From contig NC_092673.1 of assembly GCF_964355755.1 (NCBI RefSeq), positions 24,061,001 to 24,125,000 of the forward strand: 64,000 bases of DNA, in the 5' to 3' direction. This DNA is from Antedon mediterranea. Taxonomy: Eukaryota; Echinodermata; Crinoidea; Comatulida; Antedonidae. The notes under the pieces were generated by a model. It saw nothing but the letters and a program-made list of their open reading frames with translations, was not told the DNA's origin and searched no databases. How positions within the stretch are numbered: the stretch's first letter is position 1; each line of letters starts with the position of its first letter. Of the stretch, positions 31,323 to 42,923 are shown one piece after another. Made by a program: the position numbers and the translations under genes.

Positions 31323-34300
31323 CTATATATAAATCAATCAGTCATTGTCACAATATAAGTTTCCTGGACTTTCTGCATTCTCACTCCTGACACACTGTAC
31401 TATGTACATATTTTTTTCTGCGGCCACAGATAAACCCTTTGATCTCAGGAGCGCAGCGTCCTGTTTGCCTTTGTTAAACACAGCATGTTGTTTAGCTTGA
31501 CAAACTTTCTACCCACTGGCGGTTAATAATCATAAACATTTTCAAATGGTTTGTTCACTTGTCACTTCCCATTCAAGCTCTTCTCTAACATCAATGCGAG
31601 ATAAGCGAGTTCATTGGTTAATAGTTCAAATATTAGACCAATCGGATTGCAAATAGGGTGTTACTGCACTGCACTGTAGGTAAAAGTTGATGGTTAAATA
31701 TTTCAAAATCGGGCTTTAGTTGTGGTGTTTTTTTCGATGCATCTTGGGGTCGGATGAATTCCAAAATGAGGTTTGAAGCGGAGGAGTCTCTGGCTGCCCA
31801 TGGCATGGCAAATACAGACTCATTGGGCATTGAATAGCGATTGATGTGCGCATTCGGAATGCAGTCGGATCATGGGTTACTCGGTTTTTTGTGGGCATGC
31901 ACATTGAGAACTCTATTGACAATATTGATACAGTGTGTATACATGGTCCTTTTTAGAAGGCCAACTAGGTATGCTTCGTGGTGGCACACATCTACAATTT
32001 TGTGTTGCCAATAAGAAACTAGTTATATATTTCTGTACCAAAATAAAGCATCTGAAAAGGTAAAAAAGAACGAGGAGTTTAATTTACCAAAAAGAAACAC
32101 CTTGATTGCAATAAACATCTTGCATTTAATGTAATTGGTTGCCATTTTGGTTTTAAAATGTTGCCGTTAAATGACATCATTCAGGAAATAAAATGCACCA
32201 TGATAACAATACATAAAGACCATTATTAACATCTGACAATGGTTTAGCAACTGTTAAAACACTGTTGCAAAAACATCAGCAAAAAAAAAACAGTGCTCTA
32301 TTAGTAGTCTGTTACAGAATTGCTTTGCTTACAAATACCAAAGCATTTAGCAAAATAATGAACCTACCTCTATTATGGCTTTATCGAGAGTATTGGGTGA
32401 TTTTGTTGCCATCGATTTTAACTTTTTACAACCTGAATTAAGTAAATAACATCAAAGATTGTCATTAAGCCGACCCGCCTGCTGCATTCATTTACTGTGA
32501 TTTTATGCAAATTTCTGACCAACTTCGTCTTGAGTTTGAACGGGGTGCGTTTGATTGAGAAGTTGTCAGGCTAGACTGAAGCCTGCCAAAGATTACATAA
32601 CGAGTCAAACCTACTGCTTGCCGCCACGAGCATACTATTTTAGCTACACCGCCGAACATTGAATAAACTTTGATATACAGTACATATATATGATATATTT
32701 TTAGTGTTTTATTTGTTTCGAGTTTTTGAAACATGTTTGCCAGGTCTTTAGATATTGTCCTGCTAATTTTAAACAATATTCTAATGTCACCAAAAATTCG
32801 ATAATAATAATTGAAACAAAAAATCGGAAACCAATTGTCTGGAAGGCAACAGTTTTCCGGTTAAGTTTATTTTGTCTTTTTAAAGCAAAATCGTTATTTT
32901 GGTTTTTATTCCCAACGAAAATGAATAACTTGTTTAAAAGGGTTTGATATTATCCATCTTTATTTTACCTTAACACGTTCTAAAATGATAAATGATGTTT
33001 TCAAACCTTTTAACCTTATATAACCTTACATAATGTATTTAATAATATTATTAAGATCAAATATGGATTTATTGACTTTCAATACTACCTATTGTATTGT
33101 ATAGACTATCATACTATGATACTTTAAATTACTTTTTTTTTGCAATAATTTGTTTAACCTTCAGAACGTTATGTTTATATGAAAATATGTATTTTCAGAT
33201 ATAATATTATTATTTCTATTGCCTTGATATAATTGGCTTATTTTCAATACCTTTATACTTTGTAAATATGTAATAACAAACTAGCTTCTATTTTAATTGG
33301 AAACAAACTAATTAGTTGTTCACTGTACAGTCAAATGTAGCTCAAACATAGAGATAGTATAGTATCCGAGTATGTATCCGATTTTAATAAGGTCTGTTAA
33401 AACGGGTTTTGACATTCTGAAATAAAAATGGTTTTAGTTTAAAAATATACTGCCCTCTGTCGGCGGAATAAAGTTTGTTTCTTCAGGGATTAGCGAGATC
33501 GCGATTTCAACTCCTAGAAATAAAAAATCCTTGATTGACGCCCTATGCTATGATTTAATGCAAATTAATGGTGTACATTTATCGGCGTGGTAATTGTATA
33601 AAGTTTCTTTATCCTATGACTAGAATTAATATGATGAAAGTTTAAGCTAAAAATCGTGCTTTTTAACCTTTTGTCACCTGATAAGAAGTTCTGATTCAAA
33701 CAAGGCCAAATAACACCGAAAACAACACGTTTTTTTATTGACAATATAATACCGGTAATAGCCAGAGTTGTGTATTTCAATGCATCTCAATTGAGGTGTG
33801 AAATTATACGATTTAAATGTCTTAGTGAATAAGCCAAAGATTAGGCCTACGATATATTGGAGGTTGAAGTAGTAATTATTTGAGTACCGTATAAATACGG
33901 CAACACCTTTAAGTCGATTGCTTGAGAGTAATTCAGTTCGAATGATTTCAAATCACCAAAGGAATTTAACAGAGAGTTGTTGTGAACAACTCTCTGAATA
34001 GCTTTCGTTTTTAAGCTACAACTGCCGCTTCCTCCGTCCCCTCCCTCTTCATAACAATTAGGCCTAGTAAATACGATTAGTCACCCGAAACTCGTTTATC
34101 TTTCCGGTAAAACGCGACATTTCAATAATCCACATGTTGCATAATACCTTGTGTAAATTACAAAATATGTTCCCACTTCGCTTGCATGCCGTGGGTGTTT
34201 AATCATTAAGAGGGCGTCGTTATTATCTGAAACTCTAAAAAATGAAGACGGAGCGTGCTCGAGAGTTAGGACGGGCGGTTGAGCGAAAGCCCGCGCGCCA

Positions 34301-37093
34301 CAGGATAGATACAGAGATATTTACGCCGGACAAGCTACGCGATTTTCCGCTTACCGTTAACGATCGTCTGTGTAAATTAGTCTTAGTATTTCTATGAGAA
34401 TGCTTCATTTATACTTTCATTACCTATACTGTAAATCCACATTTGGCTTTTGTCAGATCATAGGCAGATTCTATGATAGGCCCTACAGTATTCTGTATAA
34501 TGCTTAGACTATGGAGTAGGATACTGCAGTACTGACGCGTGTCGTAATATTTTGTGTTTGTTTCTGTTCATCATTTATTAATTCGGAATGTGAGACAGTA
34601 TGGATCCATGAATCCGTATGAATTACTGGCCCTCCAGTTAACCCCTTTTTATTTTGAAGGAAATTCTCGTGCATGCTTTTAACGATTAAAATATAAGAAT
34701 TATTGGCACTATTTTTTCAGAAGCACTGTCACCCAAACGTTGTTCACGCGGTTGAGTCATTCAACTTCGTGCTGCTGTCTATAAGACATTTAAGGCCCTG
34801 GGAAAAGAGGCATGTTAGCTGCAGAATTGTGCGTGAGCACATGTCAGATTATGGATTATGTTGACATCCTAAGCTCAGGAGTAAAAAAAAACCTTGCATA
34901 CTGATTCGAAATGTGATAATTAAATGGTTACCAGAGACCATGAGACATTTTGTTATATTAAATAATTATAGCACTTCCTGTTTGATTATTCATATTTTAT
35001 TGTGTTGCTAGGGTTATAAATAATTAAATTACAAGTTTATCATAAAAGCCTAATTTGAAAAACATATTTGATACAATGATGTCATTTATGTTAACTAAAT
35101 TATTTACATATTTCTCGTTAGGCACTATTCTTTTTAAAAATACAGAATGAGATACAACAATAACAGTAAGGTATAACGAGGCGCAATAGCACATTACTGT
35201 CTTAAGCCTGGTTCGAACTATGACGAACTCAACGAAATAAGTACATTGGTCAATTAAAGTGAGTTGACCATCACAAGCGACTTTGGATGATCGATTCCGT
35301 CGTGATTGGTCAAATTACTTGCGGCGTACTCACTCGTCCGTGTGTTGCGTGGGAACTAATTAAGCTTGAGTAGTAACTTGGTTCCCACTAGAACGCAACG
35401 CAAGGACGTAAACGCAACGTAAGTGAGTTGATCAATCACAAGCGATGGATTATTCAAACTGTCGTTTGTCATTGGTCAACACGCTCTTCGTTGCGTTTAC
35501 ATACGTTCCAAGTTAAGCTTAAGTAACTGAACTTTTGTTTTGATTTTTCGCGGAAGTCAGCACTTGATTCTCCCTCCTTCTTCTTAAATGTTAGCTGCAG
35601 TTGTTGAAAATAGGGTACAGTAGTTGTTCCTTTTTGTAGCCCAAACATTAGCGATTTAAAGCTTGGCGCCAAAACTAGTTAGTTCTTCGCTCTCCGAGAA
35701 AATGAAATTTGTAGGCACAACCGTTACAACCTCTTCCTAAACGTAAATGAAATTACCGGGCTTCCTTCGTATTAAGTACGCAGACAACGTTATTAAGTTT
35801 TCTGTATGCCAAATACACATTGAAACTCAGACAGAGTTTCAAGAGTATGCGTATTAACTGACATTTATTGCTCGTTTCTTAGTTTTACTTTCACAACCAA
35901 GTCTATAAAAAGGGGATTATAAATGTGCGCGTTAATTAACTCTGCGTTGTTCGTACGCTTAGAGATAAATTAAATTAGGCAATCTATAAGTGCAACGTCC
36001 TTATTCCATAACAACATAATGCTTTACAAAAAACAGGTCTACTACTGTTTATGAAAATAGAGACCTACTTCGAATGTGAAAGTTGTCCCTTTATAATCCA
36101 TTTATAATACACGCCCTCTATAGTTTTAAAGTTGTAAACTTTTTTTATACTTTTGAAAGAAAATTTCGTATGCATGGTGCTCAATTGTTTATTTTTTTTA
36201 TTCAATATCTAAAAATATATTTCGTAAAATGTTCGAATATATGATCAATATATTTGAAAATAACATAAATTTGAAATCTTCGTTAATTTTCTAATACGGT
36301 AATAATTATATACAATTATATAAATAATGCACAATGAAACGTATTTAACACACAGTCATGATATATAAAATACTATATAATATTTACAAATATATGAAAA
36401 TACTTATGCTAATTATTATAGAATACCAAATTCAGATTTTTTTTAAAATATGGTACGAAGTGCGGTTGTTGCGTTTGATATGTATACAGTATAGGTTAAA
36501 AATAATTATAGAGATAACCCATTTTAAATCGGTTCTAATACCAGTGCAAGAAGTACAAATCAGCAATTTGCAGCCAGTTGCTGAAAATTCAGTACATAAG
36601 AATAAATTAAATTGAACAGATCACTTTAAAGATAATTTAATTTATTTTAAATCTTCACGTGACAATGTTTACCATTAGTCAATGGACTTACTCATCTTTT
36701 TGGTAATTGGCTGAATTGGTTGAATCAACATTTTAACCGGTGTCTTATTAAGTAAATCGAACGAAGCCGGTGCTAACAACTATTACAATCTATCGGTCCA
36801 TTTGACATTCAACCAACACGTCAATCAATCAATCACAAAGGCATTAATTTGTTAACGAGTATACTTTTGATCGACGAGTTCATGAACTCGCATCTATTTG
36901 TTGACCGATATTTGACCTATTTGGTCACAATTACAAGCAGTTACGAAACGGCATAACACGATTGGCAACATTCATTATACCAGCATTACGTAACAACTAA
37001 TTACATTTGATAAATTAAACCAATTATGAGTACAATGGAAAGAGGCTGCCTTTAAAGAGAATAAATCTAAGCCTAAATTGAATGCTTAAGTTA
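31323..37093. other. Intergenic region, no supported gene
   Basis: Mostly A+T-rich with short random frames. 34240-34330 is locally G+C-rich. 34350-34385 contains 'taccgttaacgatcgtctgt', the inverse of the 'acagacgagcggtaacggta' string found at the minisatellite edge (7560), so it may be another end of that transposon family. 35210-35510 contains family-2 MITE sequence. A few exon-like frames were examined and rejected. Confidence 0.45.
35373..35510. mobile_element. MITE family 2, partial copy
   Basis: Starts 'acttggttcccactagaacg', as in the element at 17849, then runs 'caacgcaaggacgtaaacgc' and ends near 'cgttgcgtttacatacgttc', a partial inverse. The sequence before it (35210-35360) has the same 'ggttcgaactatgacgaact ... 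gcgtgggaact' character and may be a second, older copy. Confidence 0.45.
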
Positions 37094-37234
37094 TCTTCTC
37101 GGATAAAGACTATAAACCAGTGTACACAAAATGCACATGTGCACTTTATTAAAGAACCTAGTACATCTTCCGAGGCGAGTAGGGATGTTACCCCGGTGTA
37201 CTAGCTCACACAGTCACTGTCACACACAGCCATT
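37094..37234 (+). mobile_element. SINE family 1, body fragment
   Basis: Shares 'cttctcggataaagactata', 'aaagaacctagtacatcttc', 'ttaccccggtgtactag' and 'actgtcacacacagcc' with the full SINE at 45253-45631. The tRNA-like head and the A-rich tail are absent. Confidence 0.8.
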
Positions 37235-37541
37235 ACTTAAAAGTAGGCCTTCTGTAGGCCTCCTAGTTCCGTAATAACCAATGTGTTAATTGTGAAACTT
37301 ACGACGATGAAGAAATTAATTTAACATTCAACCTTGACAGGCGCCATATGTGATATGATACTGAATTACAGAATGTTTCTATGATACATTTGGACTATGT
37401 GGAAATACTGTTCAGAGAGAATCTATACATTTAAACACAGACTGTAAATAGAAATGTAATCAACCATGTATTGCATGTTCTCCAGATAAGAAATCAACGC
37501 CATTTTGCAAAGGTGAAATACGTCTGAACCCGGTTTAATTA

Positions 37542-38654
37542 TTACGGATGTTTAAACATCAGGTGAAAAACACATATGCACCCGACGACTGACCTTGCGA
37601 TTATTGCGAGAAATACTTTCAACATGACATCCATCATACAACAGAATTGATATATATTTGTTAGTACTTCCAAATTTGAAAGATACTCGATGGAAATTGA
37701 TGAAGAGGAACTTGGTGCCCTCTGCTGCACTGATCCACATATGCACGTTTCTACAATAGTTTGAGACTTTTCTTTTACCTTAAGTTTGGCATTCACCTCA
37801 GATGAAACTTCCGGTCTGCAATTTACTACCTCTTCCGTGTTTCTTTCTTCCAATTTCGACGTATCAATCCTCTCTTTCCTTCTTCTCCTTCTCTTCCGAG
37901 AGTCAATATTCAAAACATCCCCGTTCAGTTCAATCAACCCTTTGCCTTTACGAGTTTTGACTAAATCCTTAAGTTTTAATAACTCGCAATTAACGAATTT
38001 CATTTTTTCTGACATTTTGTTTACTTCGTCTTCCAACTGTTTTTTCTCGTATTCAGTTTCTTCAAGCTTGCTTTTAATTTGTTTTAATTCCAAAATATTC
38101 CAGCAAAGATGGTTATTTTCGTCTTCAAGTTTTCGCGTATATTGTTGCTCCTCGGACATTGCTCTTTGAAATGTGTCAGTAACCTGTGACATGATAGTAT
38201 CCAAAGTGAGCTGTTCACCTGAGTTGTTGGTTTGTTCCCCCATTTTACTGCTGCAGACGATGGATCTATCGCTAAATTCAACATCGGCACTATCGCAGCT
38301 AGATCTGCTGCCGTTATCATTACCATGTGTGCGTTCATCAAAAGGGTACACTTGTTTCCCGTTTGCAAAAACCTTTTCACCGCAGTCTAACAAAACAACA
38401 GTTTTCTTTTTTACCTCCTGGTAGTAAATCTTAAAACTGCAACCTTTAAATTTCTCGTTATAAATTAGTTTCGAACTTCCGCCGCCAAAACTGTTTCCAA
38501 ACGATTGTGGTCTGGACGCGTGCTGGTGTCGTCTGCCTCTTGATAGTTTGTCTCGTTTGTGTACGCTGTACATCCTCATCGGGGCATCTTGTTCGATACC
38601 ACTTTCAACCTCACTCATTTTGCTACCTCTGACTAGAGAATGTTGTGAGCCCAT
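37542..38654 (-). CDS. N-myristoylated coiled-coil protein, paralogue B (unrecognised family)
   Basis: 370 aa, starting at the first in-frame ATG: MGSQHSLVR, with Gly2 and Ser6 fitting N-myristoylation. The frame is open farther upstream but without an ATG. Residues ~60-105 match paralogue A at 1701-3338 (SKLIYNEKFKGCSFKIY, then VVLLDCGEKVFANGK and VYPF). A coiled coil follows at roughly 155-245 (LEDENNHL, LEETEYEKKQLEDEV), then a basic run RKRRRRRKER. It lacks A's second coiled coil and R-A-x-S-L repeats. The last ~70 residues look unlike coding sequence (hydrophobic, Cys-rich), and an in-frame donor-like AAG|gtaaaa at about 37780 means they may be intron read-through, so the true C-terminus is uncertain. 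A TATA box lies ~115 bases upstream. Function unknown; membrane-anchored adaptor by inference only. Confidence 0.75.
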   Translation of the reverse strand: MGSQHSLVRGSKMSEVESGIEQDAPMRMYSVHKRDKLSRGRRHQHASRPQSFGNSFGGGSSKLIYNEKFKGCSFKIYYQEVKKKTVVLLDCGEKVFANGKQVYPFDERTHGNDNGSRSSCDSADVEFSDRSIVCSSKMGEQTNNSGEQLTLDTIMSQVTDTFQRAMSEEQQYTRKLEDENNHLCWNILELKQIKSKLEETEYEKKQLEDEVNKMSEKMKFVNCELLKLKDLVKTRKGKGLIELNGDVLNIDSRKRRRRRKERIDTSKLEERNTEEVVNCRPEVSSEVNAKLKVKEKSQTIVETCICGSVQQRAPSSSSSISIEYLSNLEVLTNIYQFCCMMDVMLKVFLAIIARSVVGCICVFHLMFKHP

Positions 38655-38768
38655 CTTGTATCCAGCAACGTGTACAAAAGAAAGTACCGTATCACAGTAC
38701 ACAGCAAAACAAGTTTGCAACCGATCGCTTGAGAGCAAATGTCTGAGTTCCGATTCACATCCGTGCAA

Positions 38769-38774
38769 TATATA
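38769..38774 (-). promoter_or_regulatory. TATA box of paralogue B
   Basis: TATATA, within 'aaggtatatattgcac' on the minus strand, 115 bases upstream of the ATG at 38654. The spacing allows a transcript start ~30 bases on and an 85-base 5' UTR in the same exon. Confidence 0.5.
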
Positions 38775-41700
38775 CCTTGTTAAATGTCAACAACACTGCT
38801 TAGATATCCAAAGACTTATACAATTATCAACCGATTGCAGTCGATCAGCCCTGGCTTTTTATCTACCTTCTAATCCAAATCATTCAGTTGGCTGGTCGCC
38901 ATCATTTTGTTTTTTGCTAGGTCCCATTTGGCGGACGTGACGCGCTTCCTAACCCGTGTTTTGAGTATAAGAGAGAAAAAAATCATCTGTTTTGTCAAAT
39001 AAAACCTTATGACTTTGATATTAAGAATTTTTTAATGAAAATTTCAAAGTCACGTGATTTAATAATATTCTGAACGGTACCGGGCAGTTCCGTATACGGG
39101 TTTATTTGTCAATAGTTACTAATTATAGCAATCAGAGACAGCGAATCTGTTATTTAACCATACGTCTAGAACAATGATTGTAAAACCTTCAAACAAATAT
39201 TGCATATGTGCATGGTTTTATTCAAATATGCCAGTTTCAGTAACATTAAAACTAGGATTAACGCTGGAAGTTTACTACTGAGCTGGTATTAAAACCGGGA
39301 CAGAAATTATATTTGACAAAGCACCATATACAAAATAACAATAGCAACAAATAAATGCAAATTTGAAGCATGGTAATGAGGTAAACATGATAAAATAAGA
39401 GATTGTTATTGAATGAATGCCATTTCGATATCTTAAGCTGGTTCGCACTGTACTTGGACCAGAGAGATGTAATAAGCTTTCGGCTATATAATATCATTGA
39501 CTTGGACGCAACTACTCAATGACAAGGGCGCAACTCAAATGAGGTGACCAACTACAAGCCACAATCCACGGATGGTGCATCGCGTCATCGTCAATCATTG
39601 GGGTCAAATTACTTGCGTTGCGTCCTAATGGAAACCTACAAGCGTTATCTGCTACATTTCACATACAAATAACTAACCTTGATGTTCTGCGACAGTTGTT
39701 AATGCAGGTAAATTAGGCATACGTATGTATCATTACAAGATCATTTTCCCTGCTACAAGTTGCAATTGAAGAATTTTCATCACATAAAAACGAAATATAA
39801 ATTAGACCTAATCTGAAATCTGATTTTTGTTCTCAGATTTAAATAAATTAAACAAGATCATCATCATCATCTGAGTTATATTAATGAACTCATCAACGTT
39901 ATCTTGTCATGTTTGACACGATATCATATCCGAGTTAATTTTTCCAACATTTTAAAGAAGATGATAAATTACAGTACCTAATTCAAACTTTCAATTTAAG
40001 TTGCTTTAAAAGCCATTAAGTGAAAAGGCACACAGTTGAACCATGGTGTGTGTGATCATCAAATCTGCTAAGCCCTTCAGTTGAAGGGAAAAAACACTTC
40101 ACATACGTATGGTACAACTTAGAAATACATAATTAATATAATAAAGTAGGCCTACGAATGTGTCTGAAAGTCTTTTGGCCGTGGACAGATGAATTCTTAA
40201 TCGAGTAATTAAACTATAATGTATTTAGCCTAACGTATTTGCTTTCATTTTCACTCTTAATAACATAATAAGCATGGTCAGCGTTCATTTCCCCGACAGC
40301 TGTATTTTTTATCTAATTTTTTTACGTTGCAAATACTATACCTGAAAGGTTGAAATAAACATCAATAGTAATAATAATATTAGAACACCACAACACAATT
40401 AGGGACACCTTCGAAACCCAAAAATTGTCCACTGGGGGGGGGGGGGGAGGGGGGTATCCTTTAATAAATGTCCCACTAAGGAGGGGTTTTATACTGTAGA
40501 CACGGTACTAACTAGAGATTAAAATGAGATTGGAAGTAAAACTAAGTGCTAAGTCCGTCCGTATTTAGTCTTAGTTTCTATTGAATATTTTGATTTAAAA
40601 CCATTTTTATTTAAAGCGAAACAGACAACAAAGTGTTAAAGGCCAGGTGCGGGCAAAAAATTTCTATTGATCATACATTCCAATAATTATCGATCTATAG
40701 TTTCCCCTATGTTTCATAATTTTTGGGATTTTATTTGTGTTTACACAAGCTTTTTGAAAATTACCACTTTCTTATCAGATAGTTCAAATTACACAGTAAA
40801 ATCTCTATTCTTTTGTACACAAATTTTGAAAATAGAGAGGCATTTTAAAAAGCTATGAAAAATAAACGGTGTGGTAAAAAATGTTATCAGATGACTAAAT
40901 ATAGGTAATATAACTTGAATTTTACATTTCTGGTATTTTTATTCAACTTTAGAATTTTATTTTCATGTTATAGCAAAAATTATCCACCGTATATCCACTA
41001 TCTTTTTTCACCTTCTAGGGAGTCACCAGACATGTTATTACATTATGTTAACTACCTATCTACTGAAAAAAAGTCTTCCTAGTTTTTTTGGCAGAATTTT
41101 GCCAAATTTTGTATTTGACCATAATAGGGGAAATTCATGTTTTTTCGTCTTGATTTCTGTTACAAATATTAGATTTATGTACAATTAACCAGATATTATG
41201 TTTAAAATTCATGCCTGTACCTGAGCTTTAAAATGGATTAGGTATTCCCTGTCCATTTTTTACTTCTCACAACCGAGAGGGAGACTTGTTATATTACTAC
41301 TAATTTCACCATGACCCGTGACTCAACAAGTCAAAGTTTTTATAGCGAACACGCAGAGAGGGCGGCAGTCGGAACTTCCTAATAAAACTCAATGTTGAAT
41401 GTAACGTCGATTAGAATACCGCAAACATGACTAGTTTGGTTTTCCCATAACATCTATTCTATATTAGCTTTAAATACAATTAGTTTTGGTTTATCTATAG
41501 GCCTAATATATTAATAGTAATGACCATTTCACGGACATCGGGATTTATAAAAACAATCGGTGAAGATTTTCCAAACAGGAAATTTTTTGTGTAAATGGTT
41601 TACTCTTAAATTGCCAATTGTATCAGGGAAAATTATCTAGCAATGATAATATATACGTATGCCTTTATATTTACCTGTATAAACACCTGTCGCAGAACAT

Positions 41701-42923
41701 CAAGTTATAGTTATACTAATCTTATAGGCCTATTGTTGCCTGGGGCCGCGCGGCTTGTTCCTGTGATGGCTCCTAAATAAGTAAAAGCAGTGTTCACTCT
41801 TCCTGGTGGTGGTAAATCATGTAACAGGAACAGTCTTGTTTTCTTCACAAACTCATATCTGCTGACGTTTGTAAAATTAAAATCCTTATGTACATTTAGT
41901 AGGCTCATAGTTTATTTACTGGATGTTAACGTTATACTACATTTCAAATGTTAACTAATTATAATTATGTAATTTCCGTCCGTACTTCGTGAAGCATTTG
42001 GCGTTTGTTGACCAAATGTCCGGGTAAGAAATTAAAAAAAACCACATGCAATAGACCTCATGCAGTAACACTACAGACAGGCCTACGCATTAAGGATCCG
42101 CGCGCTCCTTGTCATCTGACTATAAATAGACCTGAGGAAACGTACTCCTCCATTTCCATTTTACGCCCACAGTATCATCAAAGTAAAATCATTCTTGGTT
42201 CGTAGTTTGTTCGAAATTAATGTAAATTTCATGGCGCATTTCGTAAAAAAATGTAAAGAAACCGTAAAAACTGTAACATATCTGACGCGTTATAAATATA
42301 AATTGGAAACGGTTGTGAAACGCAATTGACATAGAATCGAACAGCGGAAGTTAAATAAGTGTATTTTTATCGTGCGACGACGACACGATCAGCAGATTAT
42401 ACGTATGGTGCTTGGCTAGCATTTTCTGTTTCGTATACAAACATATTTGCCTTTTTTGTCAGCGAATAGGTAAAGATATGATTTTGTCACCAAATACAAC
42501 ACTGGTAAGTTGACCCCGTAAGTGGTCGTATATGAAGTGTACTCTCAGGCTCAGACATCATGACATGAACTTTATTATTGACTGAAGGCTAGGCCTATAG
42601 GCTAGTACTAGTAGTAGTAGGGCTGTATCTAGGGCCTAGCCAGGCCTAGCAGTGAGTTGAGGCTGGGGATAGGCTAGGTCTAGTGGCCTAGCAATGTATA
42701 GCAGGCCTGGTCTAGGTAGGCTAGACATTTCACACCTCCCCCTCCTATAATAGAATAGGCTAGATATGAATGACGAGTGGGAAACGTTTGATGTTGCAGC
42801 AGTCAATATATGTCTGGATGTTAAGATCTCAATAACGGAAAGTTTAAACCTTTTTGGAATTTATAAATCAAGTTACATCACCCATCAAGTTGCGATGTTG
42901 GCCTCCCCTTTCTTATCATTGAA
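38775..42923. other. Intergenic region, no firm gene
   Basis: Contains a worn family-2 MITE-like stretch (39430-39650), a run of G (40433-40455), and a small TAGGCC cluster (42590-42730). One minus-strand open frame at 41711-41908 is listed separately. Nothing else is supported. Confidence 0.45.
41711..41908 (-). CDS. Possible orphan coding exon or small protein
   Basis: 65 aa from an ATG: starts MSLLNVHKDFNFTNVSRYEF and continues VKKTRLFLLHDLPPPGR. Composition is more protein-like than surrounding frames (mixed charge, Pro-Pro-Pro-Gly-Arg, few rare residues), but I recognise no family. The last residues overlap a TAGGCCTATA motif, suggesting the frame runs past a real boundary. It could be a first exon, a pseudogene piece, or chance. 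Confidence 0.22.
   Translation of the reverse strand: MSLLNVHKDFNFTNVSRYEFVKKTRLFLLHDLPPPGRVNTAFTYLGAITGTSRAAPGNNRPIRLV

Noticed and set aside
32492-32776. 94-aa minus-strand frame
   Set aside because: No recognisable motif and no supporting splice sites; judged random.
36358-36615. 85-aa + strand frame
   Set aside because: Ile/Tyr/Lys-rich reading of A+T-rich DNA with no motif.
38548-38940. 130-aa + strand frame
   Set aside because: Antisense shadow of the start and promoter of paralogue B.
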